Positions 20,333 through 34,900 of a stretch of 60,000 bases of DNA are shown here, in pieces; the stretch's first letter is position 1, and each line of letters starts with the position of its first letter. Source of the DNA: Symsagittifera roscoffensis (taxonomy: Eukaryota; Xenacoelomorpha; Acoela; Convolutidae); NCBI RefSeq assembly GCF_963678635.1, contig NC_087064.1:76102213-76162212 (forward strand), in the 5' to 3' direction. The translations under genes were made by a program, and so were the position numbers. The notes beneath the pieces were generated by a model. That model saw nothing but the letters and a program-made list of their open reading frames with translations, was not told the origin of the DNA and searched no databases.

Positions 20333-20554
20333 ACACAAATGGTAGTTGCGCCAATGCAGACGACGGTTTTGAGGGTGAACCTAGTAAAGTTAACAATCTA
20401 AAACGCCTTGAAATGCCGCTTTCTAATTTTTTCGAAGTTGAAGATCTCGAGCGTATTTTCATACAAGTCATTTGCGATTTGGATGTTTTACAAATCACTT
20501 TCAATAAATCAGAAAGTTAAAACTAATTAAAACAAAGACTTCAGAATATAAATT

Positions 20555-20638
20555 TGGTCGACCTGTAAAAATAGGTCAAAACATTTGTTCATTTTTTTTA
20601 AATAACCCCCTCGAGAACATCTTAGATCCGCCCCTGTT
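20555..20638 (+). repeat. Fragment of the hAT-like MITE family (right end)
   Basis: Matches the right end of the copy at 37019-37475: GTCGACCT...AAAAATAGGTCAAAA, CCCCCTCGAGA and the terminal AGATCCGCCCCTG. Confidence 0.6.
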
Positions 20639-20639
20639 T

Positions 20640-21865
20640 CGAGAGTGTTTTAAGGAATGGGAGCAACTCTGAAAAAATATACAATTCATTTTTGAAAAAT
20701 CCTCCTTGCTCCATTGAGGAAAATCAACGAAAGGCTTTTTAATCATCTTGAACAAATTTTGATGTCTCTATCAAAGTGTTTTTAAATTTATACATCATCA
20801 ATGGTAAATGACAAGAAAAAATTTTAATCAGGCAATTTGTTTAGGCGCCCCAAATATTCAGAGAGTTAATTAAAGTTGCCCGTTTTTAATTACCTTTCCA
20901 CAAGGAAACGATGTTTTGGTGCAGAAAAAACTCAGTTCTTAACTCCTATTAGCTACAGTCGCATTATCTCTCAAATTACCAGGAACCATTTGCACACTTT
21001 TGAAGCGGAATCCATGTAAATCGATTGAAAATCTGACAAGCTTTTTGTGTTCAGTCGAAAACCCTCCCATTCAATTTAAACTGTTCATCACTGTTTACCT
21101 GTAAAATGGGCTCGGTGTTAATCCTTTTTACTTTACTGTGAACTTTATACCGACAAATGCAACAAATTCATCATTCCAAACACAAATTTTAAAATCAATT
21201 TGTTCAAATTGAGGCAGTGTTAAAAACATTTACAAACAAATAAAATAGTATGCCACACAATATTGATTGCTTGTGCAAAACAGCACAAATGAATCGAAGT
21301 ACCAATATCAGTGGTTCGAAAATGAAAAAGCACCTACAATCCTTAGCCAAATCTACTAATTTGGAAAAAAGATATTTCTCGATACAAGAGATGTCGTTAG
21401 CATTTGGTTATTAAACAACACACGTAGTTCACAAAACGTCGTAAAATTTAATTTTTTTACTGTTGATTATTGATATTTTCTGGAAGATATCTTCAAATGT
21501 CTGTAAAATAATGACAAACATTCATTCTTGCTTTGCCTGGCAAAAATGGAAAAAAAAGGAAACCTATAAAAAAAGATAATCAATTCTTCTATTGTGAAAC
21601 TTGACTATGCAAACCGGATTTATAAAAGCTGCTTCTTTATTTTCCAAGGCAACATTAGGAACGGAAAATTCCCAATTACAGTTTTTGGTTGTAATGTTCA
21701 GATTTCAAACTCACAAGTTCGTATTCTAATGAAATATAAATTGAAAAAAAAGAATTCGAAAAAGGAAATCGAGTAAATTTATATTAAGCATTCATATTAT
21801 ATCATATCAGGGTATTTTTAGTCCAGAGTATTATGGAAATTTAATGTCGAATAGAATATTTGAAT
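20640..21865. other. No gene seen
   Basis: AT-rich DNA without protein-like frames or clear repeats. Confidence 0.4.
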
Positions 21866-21867
21866 AC

Positions 21868-22277
21868 ATGGGCGCGGATTTGGGGGGGGGGGGGGACGCT
21901 TCTCCCCTCCTTCTTCAGGGATTCGACTCCCTCGCCAATCAAAGAGTTCCCCTTTGGTTCCATTTTATTATCACATCCATTTTCGACCAACCAACCCTAA
22001 AATTTTTCTAAAGGCGACAATCAAATTTTAGTTTAAGGGAAACAAGAGCCAAAAAAAATAAAATTTTGGTCAAAATCTAGAAAAGAAGTGCTTAAAACGG
22101 AATTTTTAGCCGGTTTGTTTTAAAACATTTGTATTGTAAGCTTTTTGCTGAATAGGACCTTTTAGAAAGCTTAAGAGCTCGGAAAACCAATTTGGTTAAC
22201 CTATAAATAAAGGTCGACAAAATTTTCCAAAATTTTCTGAAAATAAGAACCCCATCCCCCCTCGAGAAAATCATCCG
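21868..22277 (+). mobile_element. Diverged copy of the hAT-like MITE family
   Basis: Begins GCGGATTTGGGGGGG, shares GGGATTCGACTCCCTCGCC and AAAATTTTTCTAAAGGCG with the copies in the antiporter introns, and ends CTCGAGAAAATCATCCGCTC. Lies just upstream of the proposed first antiporter exon. Confidence 0.65.
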
Positions 22278-22951
22278 CTCATGGTTGAGTATATTTGGAA
22301 TGCGTTAGTAAACCTTCGTGACTTAGTATCGGTTGTAACAGAATCAACAAACTTGGAGCAAATCGAGCATCAAATTCAAAAATTAATTTTTGCTTACACT
22401 ACTTTTAAATCTGCATCACAATTAAATGAATGTACGGCCGCAAAAAAGTAGATTAGAAAACAAAAGCCTCTGTGTGATAACAATGGTCACTTATTTTTGT
22501 GAAAAAAAACTTCTATCAAACAGCAGGCCCCTTCAAAATATCAATCTGATTACAAAACATTCAAACTAAGCTTACATTGCACATTTACAAAGATGTTTTC
22601 TTGCGTTTTGTTGGTCACATCATTTTAAATTTACTCTGCGCGATCTTCATGAATGGTTTTAAATTTACTCTTGTGCAGCATCATTACTTACTTTTTACTC
22701 ACGCTCAAATGCAGATCTACACCAAATCTAAAATTATTTATTCACAAAAAAGTCTCTATTGATACACTACACACCTTTATTTTCAGTTTATTTCATCTAA
22801 TAAATTTGTTCAGTTTCGAAAATTATTGAACTATTTTCCCATCTATATTAAACATAGTTTGGGTGATGATTATAACTTGGTATCCCGTGAGATAACCAGC
22901 CAGGTCAATAAAAATTATCCGAGAGAGTCAAAAACCAAAACCAGGACCATA

Positions 22952-22979
22952 ATGGTTCATGCAGATCACAGCGTATCAG
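22952..22979 (+). CDS. Antiporter exon 1 (proposed first coding exon)
   Basis: ATG with A at -3 and G at +4, nine codons (MVHADHSVS) plus one base, then TCAG|GTAAGA. Its phase is exactly what exon 2 at 28201 requires. No conserved domain, so the support is splice signal, phase and start context. Confidence 0.45.
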
Positions 22980-25900
22980 GTAAGATTTGAACCAATCTTT
23001 AACTTGGGTCAGAATGGGTCAAGTGATTCATTATTATATTGCAGTATTTTCATTTTCATTCTTGATTCGACTTTCCAAAATATTCATAAAAGTCAAATAA
23101 ACCGGTTTTAAATTTTTATTTTTTAGATGAACTAAAAAAACAAGACTGTTCGTATCAGGGCAAATCACTGAAGGTTCCGACTGCCTTTTCCTTTAGGGTT
23201 TATGAAGCAGTAATAACATGAAAAATGTAATGTCATAAAATATAACGAAGAATATTTTTCTAAAATTTGAAAATTTTTGTAAAAATCATCACCCCAGCCG
23301 CCATAGAAAACACAAAGTGATAGATTTAGCCCCTAGTAACGAATAAATTAAGGCAAATAAACTTCATCAACCAACTTGGAACGTTTTCCATTGACGAAGT
23401 AAGTCTCCGCTTACGCTTTAATAGCGCGAAATCTCGTCAAAAATGGCCAGTTAAAAAGTCGAAATTTGTCTGAAGAAATCAACCATCCCGAGCACAAAAT
23501 TTCCGTAAATTTCGTTACAAAAGCCGAAACAACAAAAGTCTCAAATTCAACTCAAAATTTGAAAATAACAAAAATTCTGCAAAAAAATTAGAAAAAGTTT
23601 CAAAAATTTCATTTTTTTAACGTTTTTTTTTTGTGTTTTTCAGTCTTTTTCTTAAGACTCAAATTACCTATTTGACTATGACTGCCTAAATCTTTCCAAA
23701 ATATGATTACAATCTATATTTTTTTGTTCAGATCATTTTATCAAACCACACAGAAAAAAGGACTATTTTGAAGAGAAAAAAATTGTATTTTTTTCTAAGA
23801 CCATGGTCAGAAAATTCGTTGTTTTTACACAGTAATCGGCTATGTTTGTTCCATATTGACTTTTTTCGAATGAATGCAAACAAACCTAAAAAAACTGAAC
23901 TGAAATTATGCTACATGTGGGATTAAAAAAAGATGATTATTTTCTCAACTGCTCTGTATACAAGCTTCGAATGACATGATAGAAAATAAAAATGATCTAC
24001 TTCGCAGCAAAAAGCTGAAAACTTTCGAACCAAATCCTTTACTTTTCCGACGGTGAAAAATGGGGAGAAGATTATTTCCATCCGGGGAAGTTTTAAATTT
24101 TTTGATTTTCCACGCAAAATCAGGTACCAAAAATAATCATCGAAGTAGGTCGTCTGATATATCATATTAAAACGCTTTCAGTCGTGATTCAAAATTCCTC
24201 AAAATTTTTTTTTGTTTTACAGCGCAAAACCATGTACCGCGAGCAATCACCAGACCATTCAAACTGTCTATTGTTTTAAAAACAATTTAGTTGTGACTCG
24301 AAACACATCAAAAATTCTCAAGAAGTATTGAGAAAAACCTGTTTGATTTTTTTGATTTTCGGTCTAATTTCGAGCTGATAAGGTCATCGTGGAGTCTTAC
24401 AACAACCTATTTAAGCCGTAAAAACTTAGTTTCACTGGAGCAAGGTTAGTGTTTGACGTTTTTTAACGCCATTTTTTTTCTCAAAGTTTTCGAAAAATCA
24501 AAAAATTCGGCAAAAAAAAAGAAAAAAAGATTGTGAAAATTTTCAAATTTTTAAACATTTATATGAGCTTTTCTCTAAAAACAAGCTGTTTTCATATTGA
24601 CATATTTTGCTATGGTTGTCGAATATACCTAATTTTTTGTTTTGTTTAGATCTTTTTATCACACCACACAGAAAAACTCCACTAATATGAAAAAAAAAGT
24701 TTTTTTTTCTAAGTCCATGGCCGGGACATTCTGTACTATTTGCACTGTAAGCGGCTATTTTTGGTCAACAAATATATTTTTTAAAAAAATACACCAAAAA
24801 TTTTGATTAAACTGAAATTACGCTCTAAATATTTGATAAAATGGATGAACAAATTCCCAGCTGCTTTGTATACAAGCATCGAATGACATGATAAAAAATA
24901 CAAAGTGATCTACTTCGCAGAAAAAATTGAAAACAAATTTGATATCACTGCAAAATTTGATATCATTCCAACTAGTTTGCTCTCGCATGCATGTAGAAAT
25001 TACAATCATTCAAACAAAAACAACAAAAATAGAAGCAATCATTAAAAGAAGTCAAATCGATTTCTTTTTCAAAATGCTCATCTCAAATCAAAAAATTTTT
25101 AGAAAAATCAAAGAAACTGGTTTAAAAAGGTTAGTTGAGGATTTAAAAAAAAAGGAAATACAGTTTCATACGTACGGAAAAAATTATGTGAGACCTCTTA
25201 TAGCCAATTTTTCATATCTGCAAAATGTAAGACTAGCGTTTTTTCCTTGAGCGAAAGCTCCAGTTTCACTTTAAATGTTTGTGTTGTTTCTGAAAAACAA
25301 TAAAAGTAAGGTTTTCTCTTAATAGAAAACACACAATTTAATTGACATAAGTTTACAAATGATCTATTCAAAAATTTTCTAGCTAAATTAATGTTGTATT
25401 TAATTTTTTCAAACATTTTGTGAGCTTTCACGTAGAAAAAAAAGTAGTCCTTAAAAACAGTGAGCTGTTTTTTCACAAATTCATTTTTTCATTAGTATGC
25501 ACAAAATTCAAAATTTGGCTGTTTGCAAAACGATTATTGTAGTTTGAGATTGCTTGATGTGAAAAACTGAGTTATACGCAAAAGGTTTGCAAATTTGTCT
25601 GCAATTTTTTATCGGAAAACTTTTATTTGAGCTTAGAAACATTTTTGTAGCATACAAAAATTCGCTCAAACTTTATAAATTTTCAGAATTTTTTTGTTCA
25701 AGTAAAAATTGTTGTTATACCCACATTTCTCAAAAAGGGACAATGTTTATTAAGCTTTTTTTTCATAGATTTCATGAGGGACTGATTGTACGAAAAGCTT
25801 TTTTCTTGAATTGAAATATATTACAATTATTTTTCTTGCATGGAGAGCAACGCGGTCAGGTCTACAACTAGTGAAATTTTTGCTTTTCAACTTTGAAATG

Positions 25901-28900
25901 GCAACCCTCCAACCAAAAAAGCATATGAAGTTTTTGGCTTCTCAAAACCGAAATCAAAGTTGAAAATTATTTTAAGAAACAGAAAACATACAAGGCAGAT
26001 CATTGTTTGAGAAGAAATATTTTTCAAATCCAGGCTAAGCCGTTTTGAACGCCGTTACGTGGATGAGCACACTCAGGCACCTAACTGGTACGACACATTC
26101 GTTTTTCAGTAAATAGATCGTCTCTTTTGTGTTTTGAATGTTTTTATTTTATATCTAGCCCAAAAAAAACTTGATATGGCAAAAAAATTTTGTCTGATTT
26201 TCTTCAATGGATTTGTATTGTACAGCGTCTATTTTACTTTTTTCATGTTCTCAAAAATAATACATTCAAAAACACAACCGAAAGACAGTAAAAGCAAGAA
26301 AACAGAAAAAAAAAACTGATTTAAAAAAAAACTTTCAACTTCAATTTCGGAGACAAATGACCTAAAAGCTCTTTGAATTTCAAAAACAATTTTGATTGAC
26401 ATTTTTGATTGAAAATTCAAAAATTAAAGTTTTCGTTCCGCTGAGAAATCTAAAAATCGATCACGTTTTTGGAGTTTTTTTTTGCTTTTTGATAGTGTAA
26501 ATTGCCTTCCTATTAACTACTTTATTCAGTTTAAGTACAAGATATAGTTTGATACTTTAATGGAAGACAGAAAATGCAACCTAATCTCAAAAAGGATCAA
26601 AATGTATTAGAAAAAACTCATGGTAATTCTGTACGGTCAGGTCAGTGAGAGAGCTATAAAAATTTTCATGGGTTAACAAACAAAAAACTCCTATCTGAGA
26701 AGATTTCTATCAGATTTGTAGGGAAGTTCGCATATCTTACAATTCTTAAAAGAAAGTTCTAATAGCTTTTTTTTCCAATTTTAAATTAAGAAAGTATAAC
26801 ACCGCCGAAAAGACTTGAATAATGATTTTTAATAGCAAGAATTTTTTTATGATTTTACTCGAATACGTTTATAAATCAATTTGTATTGGACTGCATCAAG
26901 AGTTTTCAAACTTTGGTTATAATCTAAGCATTTCGAACAAAAATTCCAAAATAAAATTTTAGAATTTTTTTTTCATTTATTTTGCTTTTGATAGCTCCTC
27001 AGTGAGAAAATATTTACTTTTCATCAAGAAACTAACCCTATAAAGTCAGTTCGGTCAAATCAAGTGGAAAAATGGGCTCTTTTTCAGTCCCCCTTTCAAA
27101 ATATCGAGTTTTATGTTTGTTTTACGTGTTATTACGGCTAAATGCGTGATGTTACGCTGTAATGTATGAAGAACAAATCTGTTCAGAATTGTCGATTTGT
27201 TCACCACACCAAATTTCATTGCACTATGACAACGTTAAATAGACTTTTCAAATTTGAATTTGAAAGGGGGGACTGGAAAAGAGCCGAAAAATGTTAAATT
27301 CGGCCGTTATTGAACTCTGCTACAACTAAGACTTTCTGTTGTAGTTAAAGCTTACAAGAAAACTTTAAAGCACTAATAAAAATTAGATTTAGAAAATTTT
27401 TGTACGAAAAAAATTTATCTGACATTTATCTTCCAAGAAAATTCACTCTGTTACTACTTTCTGATAAAGCAAACTACCTATCTTGTATTATTCTTGAGGC
27501 GTAATTTTGTAAAAAGTTGTAAGATTCTGATAAAAAAAGTTCCGAGATAGCTACGTTTGGTCAACCTGGGTTTGGTGGCCTAATACTAACTCAAGTCCAC
27601 TCCAAATCCCCTCATGATCTGAAAAAGAAAGATTACTCTGTCACGAAACGTAGCAACGTATAAAATGTCATCTAACACTTTTCAGCGCATGCAGCCATTA
27701 CAAAGCCACTCTTAGTAAATTTTGTACTGGGAAAGATTCTACGGAATGGGACTCTTTTCCTGCAAATTTTGAACCAGATTCCGCATACGATCGTTCAATT
27801 TGAATCAGAAGATTTCTCATCAAACAGAAATCCAGCTACATAGACCACTAATACATGCAAAAGATGTGTCTGTAGAATCCAGACTAGAGCGAGCACATTT
27901 TTCCGCTCTGTGATGAAACCGAGTTTGGCGTCGTAATGACTGCGTTAAAAAATATCAAAATTAGACCAATCTGTATAAAAATCATCCAAACGATTCAATC
28001 AAAAGCAGCAATTGAGCATTTAAGAAAGCAAATTTTCTATCAATTAATAATTTTCCATGAAGAGTTCATTTCAGATTAGGTTTCATTGGGGTCTTGCTTT
28101 TGAAAAATTATGCCAGAAATTGTCATGAAGATCGGTGAACTGTTCTTTTTTATAGAGCAATGTCTCTATGAACTTTTTTCAGATCTCTGTTTACTTTCAG
28201 GCAGTGTGGCCAATGAATCAGCCTCCAAAGCTAGTTCACAGCCTGGCAGGTGTTCCAGAATATGCCACGACATCATCCACTCCAGAGTGGTGTCCCTCTT
28301 CCGAGTCAGGGAACACCCCCTGGACGACACTGCCACTCTGGCCCAGAAGGCCGCTTGGAACTTCCGCTGTCCCCCACATGGAAAAGTGGGATGGGTGCTA
28401 ACTAGGTATAGGATGATTCTTTTTTTCTTAACACTTGATTTTTGCCTGTTTTTTAATAGGAATCCTAATTAGGGGTTCTTAATCTATTTGGCCTTTTACT
28501 CATACAGAAATTAACCATGCTTAAATAGGCCTGATAGCCATTCAATGGTGCTTGCGCAAATCTCAGAAACCTTAATATATTAATTGATGATGAAAAAAAA
28601 GGATTTTTGCTGAAATGATAACCCTCTTCGAATCGGAATTAACGCGACATGAGTTCCACGATGATTGTTAATCATCGACGTACAGTGGTGCACCAGCTCC
28701 TAAACCAGGATAGAAGTTCAACTCTAAATCGAATTCATGTTGGTCTAAGCCGAACTTACCAGCAAACAAAAAACTAAAGCAAGCTGAGATTCTCATCACC
28801 TAGAAGAACTTTATGATGTGGAGATCGTAAGGATCTAAAACAGCTCTTATGTTGGCACTCATGCAATTCATGCTATTATAAACATAGAATTTTATGGTCT

Positions 28901-31900
28901 AATTCTTCCAAAAAGTGTAAAATAACGTCTGTTTTCATTTAAATTTGCCTGCGACGCGGAAAGTTTGGTCAAAATACAGGTTTCCTTAGGTTATCGAAGA
29001 GCTCGGGAAATCCATTTCTTCAACCTAAAAAGTTCGAAAATTTTAGTTTTTTTTTCAAAATCTCTTCAAGCATCCTCGAGAAAATGGTAATTTGCGCCTT
29101 GTACATGTTTACATTGAAATCTTTGCAGCAAATGATCCACAAACTAAAGTTCACTTGCAAAACAGTCTGAAAATGCACCATGGTGATGTCACTATAAATT
29201 ACTTTGATTCAAACTATAGAAAAATGTTTTAGATTTGTGGGCTTCCTGATTGGGATGGGTGCCCTTTATGGTCTGCTGGGTCCAGATGATGCCAGACCAG
29301 AAGTATACATCTTTGCACTATACATCATCAGCCGACTGTCCGGATTCCTTGGTAACACTGTTAATACAACTTATTAGAGTCTGAAGTCTCATTATCTTGA
29401 TGAGCAAATATTATTATCGATGAAAATCGAACAAAAACTAAAACTGCATGGGTGAAGCAAAAATTCCCGCCACTTGTGATACAAATGTTACAAAAAAGTA
29501 AAAGAAAAATATATATTTATTCAAAACAGATCCAAAAATTTTTTTGTCTATTTCAGTTCGAAGGTTGATATGACCCTAGCCGAAAAAAAGAAAATTTTAC
29601 AAAATTTTGCATCGAGTTGTGGCCAAGCCAATCTAAAGAAAAAATTATTCATTAGAGATTTATTATCAGTTGTATTACGATCCGCCCGGACATTCAGGTT
29701 TCACCAGGATATTCCAAAACATGAACAAGACTGCTCGTAGCAGGTCGACGCTTTGAGTTTTCAGACTACCCTTGAATGTCTTGAAATTGCGTTCAACTTG
29801 AAAAAAAGTGCAATCTTCAAAAAATAATAGTTCATCCATCCCCACACGCTATTTGAATGTCAAATTTATATATTACGCAAATAGTTACGTGTGAAAAAGA
29901 ACAACAAGCATGTTCTTATTCAGTTTTAAACGGTTTTTGAGCCAGATAAAATGGGAGCTTACACAATAATAGCACGAAATATATCGCGCGTTAATTCTGC
30001 TAATTCAGCTAATTTAGCTCAAATACTCAGTTATTGTCTTCAAAATATGGAACAGTAAATATATTGAAATAATTATAGCCGGTTTTTGTGCAAGTAGCAC
30101 AGAATGTTCCGACCATAGACTAAAAAATACAACAACATTTTTTTCAAATTAGTGTCATTTTTCTACGTGGCGCGATAAAAGAATCTGAGCGAAAAGCTAG
30201 AAATTAGGCAATGTCCAGACTGATAGTAAAAAAAGCAAATTGGACAACAGTTTCTGAGAAAATTACTAGAAAAACAAAAAAATTAAGAAGCGTTTCCTCA
30301 TTTTTTTGAATCTTTTTACCTCCAAAATGCCGTGAAAAACTCTAACAGCTAATTTTACTAGAGTACAGCTAAAATTAGGTGGACATAAGCTATACTAGGC
30401 GCCTTTCATTAACAAAATAAGCCTGCTCGCTCGCTTTATTTGCTCAAAATAGACTCTAAAAATCAAAAACTTTAAACTGGTTTTTCTCGACACTGAGAAA
30501 CCATTTTCGAAGGTTTTAACTGTCGTGCGAATCACAACTGTAATTTCAATATAATTTCAATATAATTTATCACTTGACTCATCATGATAATTATTTGTGG
30601 TAGTTGATTATGCGTACAAAAAAAACACAAGATTTCTCCCCTTTTTTCAAAGGCCGGAAAAAAGACGAAGCGTGTAACATCTAAACCTACTGCCTTTGAA
30701 AAAGATAAGTCCTTTGAAAAAGATAAGTCAGCAATTTAAACGACAAAACATCAACCATAACCCCAGAAATCTATAAGAAAAACATAGCCAATAAAAAAAC
30801 AAGTGTGGTGAATATTTGTGCACTAGACAAATATTTGGCAGTAGCATGTAAAAGAGATGAGATTGATCAATTGAAAAGTTACGAAGATACATGAAACCAA
30901 GTCAGTTAAAACTAAAGCAAAAACCGAACAAGTTTGCTCATATATGAGAGCAAATGTTCCTTCTGCCTCTGAATTGGTATCAGAAAGTTGTTGGTAAAAA
31001 TACGAAAAAAATAAATGTTTTGAACAATATCACAAATCGAGTGAAAAAATTGAGTGAAAAATCGAGTACGAAACTAATAAGACCGATTAGCGCGCCTCAT
31101 TTTAAGCTATCACGGTTTTGTAGTTTTACACATAAAAAAAATCGCGTTACATTTTCAACCTCATAAATAAGGTCTTACCAGTGCGCATAAATTAGTGCAA
31201 ATGAAGGCCAATTTGGAAATTTTTAAACTCCTAGAAGTTTTTTTAATCGACAAAATGGACAGAAAAATTAATCGAGAGTAAACCATTTTTTTACATTTGA
31301 AACCAGGGCGTCGATATCTTCAATAGTGTTACGATGATTTTTTTTGGTACAATCTTTGATTTAGTTTGCCGACTAAATATAGATTTTGACTAAATTAAAA
31401 ATTCACCCGGTACTCGTTTAGAAGTATGGCACCACCGTTTTTGATGAGTGCCACTCAGAAGCTGGTTTAGAAGTGTGGTACCAGTCACCAGACCGCTTGA
31501 AATATACTTGAAGTACTTCAAGTGGATGAAAATTACAGAAACATTTGTATACAATTCTTCGTCAGATAAGCCAACTAAAACGAAATAATCAAAAATATCA
31601 GTTCACTGGCAAAACTTAGAAAGTACCTTTAGAAACTTCTATTATTGGTTTTAATTTAGGAAAACTGGTAGTTTAACGGGACCATACTTCTAAAGGAGGT
31701 TTTAATGGTTTATGCTGTTGAAGAGGTGCTGATTTGAATCATGATATGAATATACAATCAGACGCTGAAAAACTTGCAGTGAATAAACTGAAAAAAATTG
31801 AATAAAAAAATGAAATAGACTTTAAAGTTGTGAGTCCGATTCCGCCATACTTCAATTCTTCCCTTCCTGGAATAGGGTAATTTGTCCTGCATCCATATTA

Positions 31901-34900
31901 AAAAGCAATGGGGTTCGTTTCACAGAAAAAAAAGTCATATTTTTCAAAAAATTCTCCTAAACCAACCCTTCCGCAGAAATATCCTATGTCCTTTCACCTT
32001 ATGGGTATAAACGTGCTGCCGCTTCTGTTGCAGTGTCTCTGATGCGGTTGCCTCCCCTGTTGGGCATGTTGGTGGCGGGGATAGCAGTGAGTAATCTGAG
32101 GGCCCAGTTCGACCTAATAGAGGACGTGGAGCCGTACTGGAAGGAGGTGTTGAGGGACATCTCCTTTATCACCATCCTCATCCGAGCCGGACTCAGCCTC
32201 AACCCCAAAGGTAACCACTAATCCTAAACAAGGTAAGTTTCTGCTGAATATCCGTTTGTATACAATTTTCCAGACCTTGCGCGACCGTCGCGACTCAAGT
32301 CCGCGATTTTGCGCTGCTCAAAAACCACTGAGCGATTGCAAAAGTTTGCTCGCACAATCCCCTAATTTCGGTCGCGCAATCCTTAAGTAGCGCCCCTCGG
32401 CCCGGGTTGCACACAATTTTTGGATCTCATTTCAACACTTTCTGCCAATTTAGCCGTCGATTTAGTGAACTAATAGCCCTTTGTTTGCATAGGAGTGCTT
32501 GAGATGAAGAGTGTGGTGGTTAGACTGGCCGCGTGTCCGGGAGTGATCACGGAGGGACCGGTGGTGGCTATGCTGGCCTACTTCCTACTTGGCCTACCAT
32601 TCCTCTGGGCACTCATGCTCGGATTCATTCTAGGTACTCTTTTCAAGTGTCATTCGACCCCTCATTTCATTTTTGCACCATCATCTTTGTCTGAATGCTA
32701 AATATACAAAATCGCAGCATGTTTCAAAACGAGAAGCAAGAACGAAATCGCGCTCCTGGATGGTGAAAAGATTCCTGGAAAGTATTTTTTTAATGCCACC
32801 AGGAGGCCCTTTTTGGTTCGAGCAAAACTTGAAAATGCAAAATTCTGGAACTACAAATTTTTTTTAAAGCTGGATTGAATGAATCCTTTTGTTTCAGCGG
32901 CTGTGTCTCCGGCTGTGGTGGTTCCCTCACTACTGGGCCTCCAAGCCTTCGGCTACGGGGTGGACCAAGGGGTTCGTTACTCTGTTTACAAATTCGAACG
33001 CAGAGATAAAGTAGAGCTTCTCACTACTTTGCGATTAAATTTAAACAGAAAATGGTAGAGCTAGCCGAAAATCACAGGTCGAAAAAAATGATAAAATGAA
33101 AAAAGAACATTCAAACGTTTGTCCCAAAAAAACACTATTCAATTATTGCAAAATAAAATTGTTAGCATTGAAGCAATATGACAAATTTAGGGTAAACACC
33201 CCGATGAAATGGAAAAAAAAGGTCGTACAAAACTATGAAGCTATGATGTTTTTCCAATCCAAGTTTCATGTCTTCTCCGGAGCACTCGAGCGCAAAAAAT
33301 TTAGTTCCGCTTTTCCAAAGTGATAAATGAAGTAACTGAAATGATACAATAAACCAAAACCATTTAAGCCAAACAAAATTATAACATAACAAATTAAAAA
33401 CACGAGTCATCCAAAATCTTGGAACACATTCACATGCATAATTAAAAACTTTGAATATGCATTACTGTTTTAGTCTTCCATATTTGAAGTATAGCTAAAT
33501 CACCAAGAAAATTGTTTGGAAAATTGTTTGTCAGAAAGCAATCATGATCCCTTTATAAGCATATACATGTATGTTGAAGCTGTTAAATAAGTTTACCATT
33601 TCAAAATTCCTTCTAATTTGATCTTCCTGTGATATCAAAGTTGTTCACGGAAAAAGTCTTATATCAGGTTGCAAAGCCCTTGCTGATCACAAGAGTGATT
33701 AATGCAGACTACAATGCTATATAAGGAAAGATGTCATATCATAGTTACAAAACACATGCATAAGGTGTTCTTTTAAAAAGTATCTTCAAAATCTCCCAAT
33801 TTTGGATAATAGGGTCTAAATTAATGAACTGTCTTTAAATATTAGCGAGCAATATTAAATATATTAAATATACTCATTAAGCATAGCGAGTAATATCTTC
33901 CTTAAAATTTAATGAAGATAGTGCTATTACCAAAATTGAAATAGCATCCCTTGTTTTGTGGTTATGAATGCCATGAGCAAAATATGAAAATTAATGCATT
34001 TAATGTCAAACAGTTCTGGATTCGTGAACATAATTTGATTATTATATGACCAAACAATGACCATATATCTCAAACTATGACCAAACGTCTCAATTTTTAT
34101 CCAGGTACCGACATTGATCATTGCGGCTGCGAGCATAGACGACATCATCGCCATCTCCGCTTTCTCCATCGTGTTGAGCATCACCTTCGGAGACCACTCC
34201 TCCGGCATCTGGTTAGAGCTACTCCGGGCACCCCTAGAGGTCATCTTAGGTCAGTACTTCTCCTGGTTTAACGCCAACTCAAACAAACAAAATATGTATA
34301 CCAATACCATTAGAAAAAAAAAAACATTTCTCTATAGAAAACAGGGATGGCTCCAGGGATGGGCTTCCATGGACAGGTAACCCGGGACAACTGCGCAATT
34401 CAGTGCTTATTGAGGCCATCACGTGATTAGGCATCAGGGGCTGTGAAAACGAATTTAGGGGGCAAATTCACAGCCCTCTAAAAGACATTTATTCAACAAG
34501 GCGATGATAGCAAAAAGAAGCATGAGTGTATTTTGGGAGCGCTCGAAAACAAAAGATTGCAGCTCTGTAAATTAAAATGAAAAGTTTTTGAAATATTAAA
34601 AAGGAAGCACAACAGCGGTTTTCTTTGAAACAATACATAGCTGACTGTTCTCCATTTCCCTAGTTGTTAACGACTTTCTTTTCAGTAGCTAGATTCTTAC
34701 CTGTCAAAAAGGTAAATGAAAATGTTTCGCCCGAAACAATAATTAGACAATCAAGGATAAGCAGAAGAATGAGAATTGGAAGCTGTAGAAAAAATGATTC
34801 ATTTTTCATGATATATCTTCAAGATATATCATGAAAAATGAATAATTTTTTCTACAGCTTGATCTATTTTTACAGTTAAATGTAACTTTAATCGAGCTTC

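Noticed and set aside
28168-28401. Alternative frame across antiporter exon 2
   Set aside because: The other frame carries CPPHG and splices in phase to exon 3; this one does not connect.
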